Shown here: piece by piece, positions 1 to 6,170 of the stretch
How positions within the stretch are numbered: the first letter of the stretch is position 1
Layout of the letters: every line of letters begins with the position of its first letter
Source: an uncultured Lachnoanaerobaculum sp.
GTDB lineage: Bacteria > Bacillota > Clostridia > Lachnospirales > Lachnospiraceae
Assembly: GCA_916720285.1 (NCBI GenBank)
Contig: CAKAQP010000056.1
Coordinates: forward strand, 1 to 12,546
Direction: 5' to 3'
DNA length: 12,546 nt
Notes under the pieces: generated by a model
Seen by the model: the letters and a program-made list of their open reading frames with translations, nothing else
Told to the model about the DNA's origin: nothing
The model's database searches: none
Program-made: the position numbers and the translations under genes

Positions 1-987
1 GACGCTTTAAATAATATCACGGACTCCTCCTCATCACTTATTACTATAATAGGGACGAAGCTTGCAGGTAAGGCGCCTGATAAGCAACATCCTTTCGGAC
101 ATGGAAGAACGGAGTATCTGACAAGTCTTTTGATTGGAGGTATCGTATTTATTACCGGTTTTCAATCTCTTATCAGTTCTTTAAAGGCTATTTTTAACAG
201 AGAAGAGATGAGTGCGAGTATTGTTACTGCAATAATAATTATTGCAACAATTGTTGCTAAAATTGTTCTTGGTACTTTTACTGAAAACAGCGGTAAAAAA
301 TATAATTCGGGAGCATTGATTGCCTCAGGTGCTGATGCAAAAAATGATGCTATAGTGTCTTTAGTCACTCTGATATCTACATTAATATATATGTTTACAA
401 AAATTTCTGTGGACGGTATTGCCGGTGTTATTATTTCGGTATTCATTTTAAAGACTGCCTATGAAGTATTATCAGATACAGTAAAGAAAATACTTGGTGA
501 AAGAGTGGACGGTGAGATGGTAAGGGGAATAAAGGAGATAGCAAGAAATACCGAAGGTGTTATAAATTGCTTCGATCTTATACTAAATGACTATGGCCCC
601 GATTTTTATACAGGATCTATAAATGTGGAAATAGAGGATAGTAGAAGTATCGGAGAGATGTATCCTATTTTGCATGAGGCCCAGACAAAGATTTATGAGA
701 AATATAATGTATTTCTTGTATTTGGATTTTACTCTGTAGACGTAAATGATGAAAAATATAAAAAGATAAAATCAATACTCAAAAACTATAAAGAAAATGA
801 AAGACATATAATTAACTATCACGGAATAGTTATAGATGAAAAAGACAGTACCATTTATTGTGATATAACAAGAGACTTTGATATTAAATCTGAAACCGTC
901 ATGGAAAATGTGAACAGAATTTTGAAAGAGGAATTTCCTCAGTACAAAATACATGTAAATATAGATACGGAATTTGCCGGTGAATAG
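1..987 (+). CDS. Cation diffusion facilitator (CDF) metal exporter, 5'-truncated, Mn-type metal site
   Basis: The reading frame is open from base 1 to the TAA at 985-987, giving 328 visible residues. The start lies upstream of the window; about 50 residues (first membrane helix) are probably missing. CDF proteins are membrane antiporters that export divalent metals in exchange for protons. Visible signatures are the TM2 block starting at residue 1 (DALNNITDSSSS) followed by HPFGHGRTEY, hydrophobic helices around residues 42-60, 75-95 and 115-155, and the TM5 motif DAKND at residues 112-116. A cytoplasmic ZT-dimer-like domain follows (about 170-245). A second, similar alpha/beta region (about 250-328) makes the tail longer than in E. 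coli FieF. Aligned to FieF, the transport site reads Asn4-Asp8 in TM2 and Asp112-Asp116 in TM5. This N-D-D-D set is, as I recall, typical of Mn(II) exporters such as streptococcal MntE, so manganese is the likeliest substrate by inference. The CDF family call is firm; the metal is not. Confidence 0.93.
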   Translation, partial: DALNNITDSSSSLITIIGTKLAGKAPDKQHPFGHGRTEYLTSLLIGGIVFITGFQSLISSLKAIFNREEMSASIVTAIIIIATIVAKIVLGTFTENSGKKYNSGALIASGADAKNDAIVSLVTLISTLIYMFTKISVDGIAGVIISVFILKTAYEVLSDTVKKILGERVDGEMVRGIKEIARNTEGVINCFDLILNDYGPDFYTGSINVEIEDSRSIGEMYPILHEAQTKIYEKYNVFLVFGFYSVDVNDEKYKKIKSILKNYKENERHIINYHGIVIDEKDSTIYCDITRDFDIKSETVMENVNRILKEEFPQYKIHVNIDTEFAGE

Positions 988-1146
988 AGAATATTCAATC
1001 AATAGAAGTGTTAAAACTTAAAAATATAGTATATTGAAAACACCCAAAATGTTTATATAGATTGTATCTAATAAAGTACTTTAAATACAAAAAAAGTACA
1101 TAAAAACAGCTTGAAATAAATAAAACCTTTTAGTATACTGACAAGA
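988..1146. other. AT-rich spacer downstream of the CDF gene
   Basis: About 160 bases of very AT-rich DNA separate the CDF stop codon from the first palindrome. It holds no convincing gene and no classic intrinsic terminator for the CDF gene. The only structures seen are a 10-bp palindrome AAAGTACTTT at 1073-1082 and a weak 7-bp stem GTACTTT/AAAGTAC (1076-1082 with 1093-1099) that no T-run follows. The A-runs just before the promoter could act as an UP element, which is inference. Confidence 0.5.
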
Positions 1147-1162
1147 GTTAGCAAGTGCTAAC
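1147..1162. promoter_or_regulatory. 16-bp palindromic operator-like site 1, over the -35 box
   Basis: The sequence GTTAGCAAGTGCTAAC is an inverted repeat with two perfect 7-bp arms around a 2-bp centre. It covers the presumed -35 element (1148-1153) of the promoter ahead of the surface-protein gene. A repressor bound here would block RNA polymerase. The same outer arms recur in the palindrome at 1292-1307. The binding protein is unknown; size and symmetry suit a dimeric TetR- or MarR-type regulator, but nothing in the window encodes one. Confidence 0.6.
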
Positions 1163-1176
1163 GAATGTAATATAAT
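1148..1176 (+). promoter_or_regulatory. Predicted sigma-A promoter for the surface-protein gene
   Basis: A perfect -10 box TATAAT lies at 1171-1176. Seventeen bases upstream, TTAGCA at 1148-1153 matches the -35 consensus TTGACA at four of six positions. Transcription would begin near 1183, leaving a leader of about 145 nt before the ATG at 1327. The weak -35 overlaps palindrome 1, which suggests a regulated promoter. Confidence 0.6.
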
Positions 1177-1185
1177 AGAACTTAA

Positions 1186-1296
1186 ATGCAAAGGGAAGTG
1201 TTTTTGCAAGAGTATTTGGTCAAAACGTATTACTACATTCTGATTTTGATGCTTTTTTGTAGTGCAACATTCCCTTTATTTAGGTTTATGAGTTAG
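1186..1296 (+). CDS. Possible 36-residue small ORF with a hydrophobic segment (uncertain)
   Basis: An ATG at 1186 opens a 36-codon frame that ends with TAG at 1294-1296, inside palindrome 2. The peptide starts MQREVFLQEY and then has a hydrophobic run (YYYILILMLF, about residues 15-24) that could span a membrane. No Shine-Dalgarno sequence precedes the ATG. The start falls only about 3 nt after the predicted transcription start, so translation would have to be leaderless or from another promoter. It could be a leader peptide controlling the gene downstream, or a chance open frame in T-rich DNA whose hydrophobicity follows from T at second codon positions. I do not recognise it. Confidence 0.2.
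   Translation: MQREVFLQEYLVKTYYYILILMLFCSATFPLFRFMS
1187..1277 (+). promoter_or_regulatory. Foldable 5' leader of the surface-protein mRNA
   Basis: The leader can form a long-range stem pairing 1190-1197 (AAAGGGAA) with 1270-1277 (TTCCCTTT). With small bulges it extends through TGTT (1199-1202) with AACA (1266-1269) and GCA (1206-1208) with TGC (1263-1265). A second stem pairs ACTACA (1232-1237) with TGTAGT (1258-1263). A competing local hairpin pairs TGCAAA (1187-1192) with TTTGCA (1203-1208) and uses some of the same bases, so the two folds exclude each other. This could be a regulatory switch. I do not recognise a known riboswitch class, and the match is by eye only. Confidence 0.3.
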
Positions 1297-1307
1297 TGGC
1301 CACTAAC
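1292..1307. promoter_or_regulatory. 16-bp perfect palindrome 2, just before the ribosome-binding site
   Basis: GTTAGTGGCCACTAAC is a perfect 16-bp palindrome. It shares the outer arms GTTAG/CTAAC and the total length with palindrome 1, while the six central bases differ. It ends 10 bases before the AGGAG ribosome-binding site (1318-1322) of the surface-protein gene. As DNA it may be a second operator. As RNA it could form a 6-bp stem with a GGCC loop near the translation start. The two centres are 145 bp apart. Confidence 0.55.
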
Positions 1308-1326
1308 CAAATGTAATAGGAGATTT

Positions 1327-4300
1327 ATGAAAAGGAAGCTATTTTTAAATGTAGGTGTTGGAGCATTGAGCATATTGATGGCTGCAACACAGATTACACC
1401 GGCTTTTGCGGGTTCATGGAAGAACACACAGAGCGGATGGAATTATATAAATGATAACGGCAGCAAGGCTTTGGGTTGGACTCAGACTCCAAGCGGCTGG
1501 TATTATCTTGATACCGACAGCGGTATTATGCAGACAGGTTGGAAAAAGGATGCGGCCGGATACTGGTATTTCCTTAATACAGCCAAGGGAGCTGCCGAGG
1601 GTATAATGCTTACAGGCTGGAATTGGATTGACGGGTATTGCTATTATTTCAATCCTCAAAGCGGACCTGATCAGGGTAAACTTCTTGTAAATACTACAAC
1701 TCCTGATGGTTACAAGGTTAATGCCGACGGCAAGTGGGAAAAAGACGGAAAAGCTGTATTCTCACAGGGCAAAGGACTTTCTTCTGTAGCAGGTGTGTCG
1801 GAAAATAATGCAAATCAGTCAGCTGCGAAAAAGAGCACAACAAGCTCTAAAGGAAGTTCAGGCGGCGGTTCAAGAGGCGGCTCAGGAAGTTCAAGAGGCG
1901 GCTCAGGCGGCGGAAGCTCAAGAGGCGGCAGTTCAAGAGGTGGCGGTTCAAGAAGCGGAAACGGTTCAAATGCAGCATCTGTAGGTGGAAATACTACAGA
2001 AAATAACAGCGCTTCAACAAGCACATTACAAAATCAAAACGCAGGTACAGATACAAATTCAGGAAACAGAGGATATTCTTTAGGTGATGTAGAGCACAAT
2101 GCCAATACAGTAGAAAATAATACAGCAAGTAATAATGTGGCAGGTACAGAAAATAACGCAGGCAATAATGTGGCTTCAAATAATGAAAACGCAGGAACTA
2201 CAGGGAACAACACAGGTAGTGAAGCTGCAAACAACGCAGGAAACACCTCAAACAGTGAGGCTTCAAACAACGCAGGAAACACCTCAAACAGTGAGGCTTC
2301 AAACAACGCAGGAAATACCTCAAACTCTGAGGCTTCAAATAACGCAGGTAATACAGAAAACAATGGAGCGGCAACTACTGAAGAAACAAGTAATGATAAA
2401 TTTGCATATGTAAATTATACAAAAAATGTAAATACAGATTTCGGAGAGTATGTTGTAGTTGCATTCAAATATGGAACTATTGATGATTATAAAGTGTTGG
2501 TAGACGGAGTAGATGTTACTTCAAACATGACCAAAGTAGATGATGACGGACATGTTGTTAAGTGGCTTTCAAGTGTATCAAATCCTTCAGCATTACAGAT
2601 TGTAAAAAAGTCTGATAATGATACTCAGGACATCACACTTGCAGGCGGAGAGAGAAAGAATATAACAAAGACTGATGTAAAGGCACCTAAGTATGTATTA
2701 TCAAACGGTCCTATTACAAAGTTTGACTACTACCTTGAGACCTATGACAATGCCGGAAAAGTAAGAAAGAATGCTTCAAAGACTACATTTACATTACAGT
2801 CAAAGAAGGTAGATTCAGCAGCAGCTGCGGTTCCTTCACAATACTATATCCCTGTAACAGAGATAGACAATTTGGGAACAGGTAGCATAAAGATAAAGCT
2901 TCAGCTTGAAAATGAGGAGCAGGAGAAGTGGTTTGAAGGACTTAACAATATTAAGCTTCTTAGCGAAGAACACAATATTATAAACTCAAATCTTATATAC
3001 AATAAGTCTGTAGAGACAAAGTATGCAAAGGTGGGAGTTATAAATATTCCTCTTCCTCAAAACAATGCAAGAAGCAGAGGCGATTACTATGTAAGTATAG
3101 GCTCTACAAAGAGTAATGAAAGAATAAGCCTTCCTATATCATTGGTAAGCAGCACAAACTTTAAGGTAATGCGTGACAGTACAACTCCAAATCCGAAGAT
3201 TGGAGAAAATATCAGATTTAAGATAGTTGATCCGAAAAACAATCAGAGCTTTGGAAATGATATAGGTGTGGTAATGTACAGAGTAACACTTACAAAACCT
3301 GACGGTAGTGTTATTGAATTGCCGAAGATTTCAGGATGGCATAATATTTCTGAAATAGTACAGATTACAGGAACAGACAGTGCTTCAGGTAAGGTGTATA
3401 CAGATGTAGCCGGAGTTTATACAGCTACAATTTATACAAAGGGATACAAGACTCTTACAAAGAAGTTTGAAGTATTAAATAGTGACGGTTCATCTGTAGT
3501 AACAACACCTGTTAGTGATGAGTCTAAGACTGTGGATGCAATATCAGCGCCTACAGTAAGTAAAACTCATGCAGGAAACAGAGAATCTTCAACGATTACA
3601 AAGGTTCTTGTAGGCGGAGGAAGTTCTTCATCTTCTTCAAGCTCAGGAAAGAAGGCTGATTCCGTATCAGGTGCTACAGGTAAGACAGGCGGTAAGTCTG
3701 ATGCTACATCGGGAGCAAGCGGAAGCATGAAGATAAATTCATACCTTATGTATGATTATGATCTGCTTACTAATGCAATGATTTTGAACGCAATCGGACT
3801 TAGAACTAAGCAATCCGATGCTGTAATGAACTGGTGGTTTGAGCAGTCACCTGAGGCGATTGTTGGAGAAGATAAGAGTAAATTATATCTTCTTAACAAC
3901 TTTGTAGACGCATATAAGGATGCAAAACTTGAAGGAAAGGTTCTTACATTTGAGGACTATATCAAGTCTGAGGATGCAACTACAAGAAATATTGTCGGAA
4001 ATGTAAAGAATGTACTTGAAAACGGTAAGCTTGGTACTATTTATCGTTACGGTAATCTTGTAGGAGAGGCTGCACCTACATTTGAAGGTCTCACACAGGC
4101 AAATGCGGACAGCTTTACAATAACTACAGACAATGCGGATTTCTTAAAAAATCTCGAGTCTGTTATACTTGACGGCTCATCACCTCTTAGAGGCGACAAT
4201 TACCTGAAGCAGTATGAAGTAAGTGCAGACTATAAGAGCATTACACTTTATAAGAGTGCATTCAACAGATATCTTGCTCCTATTGTAGGAACACATAAAC

Positions 4301-5841
4301 TTGCTCTTAATTCTATAGGCTTTGAGAAGATAGAACTTGACCTTACAATTACAGACACTTTGGAAGAAGTGGAACTTAGTGATGTAAGTGAAAAGCATGA
4401 AACGGATTCAGAAATAGTTATAAAGGCTGTTAAAGATGATGACGCCAAGAAGGGCGATTTCCTTAGTAAGCTTGGCAACGTAAAGGTTCAAAGCCCTGAC
4501 GGTACACTTAGAGATGTAATATCCGCATCTGCAGGCGGTTATACTTCAAATTCAGTTTATACTGTTGCTGACGGAAAAGTTACACTCCGCGGCGAATTGT
4601 TCAAAAACGCAGGTGAGTATACCATCTACCTTCAGTCAAGTGATAAGAATTACCCTGTAAAATCTATTAAGGTAAATATAGCACAAAAAGAGGAGACTGT
4701 TGCTCCGGTAGTTCCTGAGATAACAGAGGATGCACAGGCGCCTAGAGCAAAATCGGGTGCAAAGACAAATTCATTCTTTAATGAGCAACTTACAATAAAG
4801 TTTGAAGGTATGGAAGGTGAAGCGCTTGATAAGTATCTTAATGCTATAACATCAGTAACTGTCAACGAAGAAGCATATACAAAGGCCGGAAGAATGGGAT
4901 TTGGATGGGGAAGAGAACTTGAGTTTAGAGTACATGCAAATGCTACTTTTGGTGGCCGTAAAGTAAGCGAATTGTCGGTTAAGGGTGCTAACGGTAAGTT
5001 TAATTCTTCCAAGTACGATTTTGTAGTAAAGGCTGAGGGATATAAGGATCTTACATTTACAATGAATGCTGACGGAACTATAGCGGATGCTGTAGCGCCG
5101 GTAGCACCTACACCTGCTCCTGTGGTAAATCCTGTGGAGATAGAGAAGGTAGAATCTGTAAAGTATAATAATGCTGATGTTTATGCTGTTACACTAAAGG
5201 GTGATGCTGCAAAGATTAATGAGTTTATAGAGAAACTTAATGCCGTAGAAGTAAACGGTGTAAAGGTTGAAGAAGGTAGGATATCAACACTTGGCAGAGA
5301 TGTATTTGCAGTAGACAATGATAATGTAATCTACATAAAATCAAGAAAGATAAAGGGATTTGCAGACAAGCTTGTATTTAAGGGAGAAGGTATGGATGAT
5401 TTAGTCTATACTACATCTTCACAGATAGCTACACCGGATATTACAGGTTCAGAGCTTAAGACGGGCTATGATAGTTTTGTAAGATTAACATTTGATGATA
5501 CAGATAAGGTGGTGCTTAAAAAGTTCACAGAGTTGATAAAGTCAGGCAATGCAACCGTAACTGTAAACGGTGTTACTTACAATAAGGGATATAATATTGC
5601 AAATGCCAATACATATAAGCTTTCATCAAATATGACTTTCGGGTATACTCAGTTTATAGACCTTTCACTTAACGGATTTAATCAGGCAAGTAATGAAGTG
5701 GTAATAAGTTCTGAGAATTTTGATGCTATCAGATTTAATGTAGAAATAGCTGAAAATGCATCCGCTTCAGGAAACAGAAGAACAAGAAGAGACTTAAGTG
5801 CAGTAGAAACCGCCACATCATCAAATGCGGTTATACGATAA
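1327..5841 (+). CDS. Large secreted modular surface protein: cell-wall-binding repeats plus HID-like (DUF1533-type) domains
   Basis: This complete 1504-residue protein starts at an ATG four bases after AGGAG (1318-1322). Residues 1-28 are a signal peptide (MKRK, hydrophobic core, ending PAFA). Residues about 30-145 hold Gly-Trp and Tyr-rich units (SGWNYI, SGWYYLD, GYWYF, YCYYF) like choline/cell-wall-binding repeats, giving a non-covalent wall anchor. A Gly/Ser/Arg linker (176-215) and an Asn/Thr/Ser-rich linker (about 216-357) follow. The middle (about 360-720) is beta-rich, with an Ig- or HID-like unit at about 612-718 ending in AGVYTATIYTKGYK. A Ser/Gly linker spans 762-800 and a helical stretch about 801-895. 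Several degenerate HID-like domains then lie at about 928-1010, 1024-1118, 1152-1250, 1280-1362 and 1380-1475. In this family HID domains bind hemoglobin in Shr-type proteins, but here ligand binding is unproven. There is no LPXTG motif or C-terminal membrane helix; the tail is basic (RRTRR) and ends TSSNAVIR. Role in adhesion or heme scavenging is inference. Confidence 0.88.
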   Translation: MKRKLFLNVGVGALSILMAATQITPAFAGSWKNTQSGWNYINDNGSKALGWTQTPSGWYYLDTDSGIMQTGWKKDAAGYWYFLNTAKGAAEGIMLTGWNWIDGYCYYFNPQSGPDQGKLLVNTTTPDGYKVNADGKWEKDGKAVFSQGKGLSSVAGVSENNANQSAAKKSTTSSKGSSGGGSRGGSGSSRGGSGGGSSRGGSSRGGGSRSGNGSNAASVGGNTTENNSASTSTLQNQNAGTDTNSGNRGYSLGDVEHNANTVENNTASNNVAGTENNAGNNVASNNENAGTTGNNTGSEAANNAGNTSNSEASNNAGNTSNSEASNNAGNTSNSEASNNAGNTENNGAATTEETSNDKFAYVNYTKNVNTDFGEYVVVAFKYGTIDDYKVLVDGVDVTSNMTKVDDDGHVVKWLSSVSNPSALQIVKKSDNDTQDITLAGGERKNITKTDVKAPKYVLSNGPITKFDYYLETYDNAGKVRKNASKTTFTLQSKKVDSAAAAVPSQYYIPVTEIDNLGTGSIKIKLQLENEEQEKWFEGLNNIKLLSEEHNIINSNLIYNKSVETKYAKVGVINIPLPQNNARSRGDYYVSIGSTKSNERISLPISLVSSTNFKVMRDSTTPNPKIGENIRFKIVDPKNNQSFGNDIGVVMYRVTLTKPDGSVIELPKISGWHNISEIVQITGTDSASGKVYTDVAGVYTATIYTKGYKTLTKKFEVLNSDGSSVVTTPVSDESKTVDAISAPTVSKTHAGNRESSTITKVLVGGGSSSSSSSSGKKADSVSGATGKTGGKSDATSGASGSMKINSYLMYDYDLLTNAMILNAIGLRTKQSDAVMNWWFEQSPEAIVGEDKSKLYLLNNFVDAYKDAKLEGKVLTFEDYIKSEDATTRNIVGNVKNVLENGKLGTIYRYGNLVGEAAPTFEGLTQANADSFTITTDNADFLKNLESVILDGSSPLRGDNYLKQYEVSADYKSITLYKSAFNRYLAPIVGTHKLALNSIGFEKIELDLTITDTLEEVELSDVSEKHETDSEIVIKAVKDDDAKKGDFLSKLGNVKVQSPDGTLRDVISASAGGYTSNSVYTVADGKVTLRGELFKNAGEYTIYLQSSDKNYPVKSIKVNIAQKEETVAPVVPEITEDAQAPRAKSGAKTNSFFNEQLTIKFEGMEGEALDKYLNAITSVTVNEEAYTKAGRMGFGWGRELEFRVHANATFGGRKVSELSVKGANGKFNSSKYDFVVKAEGYKDLTFTMNADGTIADAVAPVAPTPAPVVNPVEIEKVESVKYNNADVYAVTLKGDAAKINEFIEKLNAVEVNGVKVEEGRISTLGRDVFAVDNDNVIYIKSRKIKGFADKLVFKGEGMDDLVYTTSSQIATPDITGSELKTGYDSFVRLTFDDTDKVVLKKFTELIKSGNATVTVNGVTYNKGYNIANANTYKLSSNMTFGYTQFIDLSLNGFNQASNEVVISSENFDAIRFNVEIAENASASGNRRTRRDLSAVETATSSNAVIR
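1852..1971 (+). repeat. Gly/Ser/Arg low-complexity linker (RGG-like)
   Basis: Residues 176-215 of the surface protein are nearly all Gly, Ser and Arg in short units such as SSRGGS and SRGGGS. The DNA repeats ggcggc, ttcaaga and similar blocks irregularly. It is probably a flexible, positively charged spacer between the wall-binding module and the rest of the protein. Confidence 0.8.
2230..2352 (+). repeat. 36-bp in-frame tandem repeat (12-residue unit NNAGNTSNSEAS)
   Basis: Three contiguous 36-bp units lie at 2230-2265, 2266-2301 and 2302-2337, with a partial fourth at 2338-2352. Units 1 and 2 are identical; unit 3 differs at a few bases. Each encodes NNAGNTSNSEAS, so gain or loss of units keeps the frame. 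The repeat extends the Asn/Ser/Thr-rich stalk of the surface protein and is a likely site of length variation between strains. Confidence 0.92.
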
Positions 5842-5874
5842 GGTTAAAAATTAAATATTATATTTGATTGATTA

Positions 5875-5932
5875 TGCCTCCTTTTAGAGCAAATGAGTGA
5901 AAAATACTTATTACTTTATAAGGGGGCATTTT
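5875..5932 (+). terminator. Candidate intrinsic terminator of the surface-protein gene
   Basis: TGCCTCCTT at 5875-5883 pairs with AAGGGGGCA at 5920-5928 (9 bp with one G-U pair; two more pairs after one mismatch), and TTTT at 5929-5932 follows. The 30-nt apical part contains its own small stem (ATGAGT at 5893-5898 with ACTTAT at 5906-5911). The stem starts 33 bases after the stop codon. The T-run is short, so termination may be incomplete. Confidence 0.55.
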
Positions 5933-5958
5933 AGATATGTGGAAAATTGAAAATAAAT

Positions 5959-5970
5959 GAACATATGTTC
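5959..5970. promoter_or_regulatory. LexA (SOS)-box-like palindrome upstream of rpoB
   Basis: GAACATATGTTC is a perfect 12-bp palindrome. It matches the Gram-positive LexA/DinR consensus GAAC-N4-GTTC, including the favoured ATAT centre. It ends four bases before the -35 box of the predicted rpoB promoter. The match is seen directly; binding by LexA is inferred from the established consensus. SOS boxes usually overlap or follow the promoter, so position adds some doubt. Confidence 0.5.
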
Positions 5971-5974
5971 CGTA

Positions 5975-6003
5975 TTGACATGTTGGCTTTATTTTTGTAA
6001 GAT
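5975..6003 (+). promoter_or_regulatory. Predicted strong sigma-A promoter for rpoB-rpoC
   Basis: A perfect -35 TTGACA lies at 5975-5980, then a 17-bp spacer and a -10 TAAGAT at 5998-6003 (five of six consensus bases). AT-rich DNA upstream (5943-5960) may help as an UP element. Transcription would start near 6010, giving a leader of about 160 nt. It is the best promoter in the gap and suggests rpoB is transcribed independently of the gene before it. Confidence 0.7.
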
Positions 6004-6005
6004 GA

Positions 6006-6170
6006 AAGTTGCACTATTGTAGGGATTTTTGTGCCCTTTTAGAGGTGTTTGGACGTAAAAATGTCCAATGTAACTTGCCTAACGGCTAAACAAATTGAAT
6101 AGATTGCTCTAATTATAACATAGAAAAATCTAAATTCATAGAATAAAAAATATACAGGGGTGAAACGTCA
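6006..6170 (+). promoter_or_regulatory. Structured 5' leader of rpoB mRNA (tentative)
   Basis: A clear hairpin pairs TTGGACGT (6049-6056) with ATGTCCAA (6061-6068), eight pairs with one G-U and an AAAA loop. AAGTTGCA (6006-6013) can pair with TGTAACTT (6069-6076). With a weaker AGGG/CCCT stem (6021-6024 with 6034-6037), this would make a three-way junction. A caveat is that the predicted transcription start near 6010 would remove part of the outer stem. Downstream is AT-rich, with a weak stem TAGATT/AATCTA (6100-6105 with 6127-6132) and no T-run attenuator. The ribosome-binding site is AGGGGTG at 6156-6162. Confidence 0.35.

Noticed and set aside
1147..1162. Palindrome 1 resembles the CIRCE (HrcA) heat-shock operator, since it contains TTAGCA and AGTGCTAA.
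   Set aside because: CIRCE needs two 9-base arms separated by nine bases. Here the spacer is two bases, and palindrome 2 shares only the outer GTTAG/CTAAC arms.
2230..2352. 36-bp repeats of CRISPR-like unit length.
   Set aside because: The units are contiguous with no spacers, lie in frame inside a protein-coding gene and encode a regular 12-residue repeat.
1815..2363. Open frames on the minus strand (Pro/Leu/Glu-rich at 1815-2024 and Leu/Phe/Ala-rich at 2034-2363).
   Set aside because: They are mirror images of the Gly/Ser/Arg and Asn-rich repeats in the surface-protein gene, with no ribosome-binding site and no plausible domain.
5894..5935. A 13-codon ORF (starting MSEKYLLLYK) after the surface-protein gene.
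   Set aside because: It lies inside the candidate terminator stem-loop, has no ribosome-binding site and is too short to support.
6006..6076. The rpoB leader as an L10-type ribosomal protein leader.
   Set aside because: L10 leaders sit before rplJ, which is not here, and I could not match their conserved core by eye.
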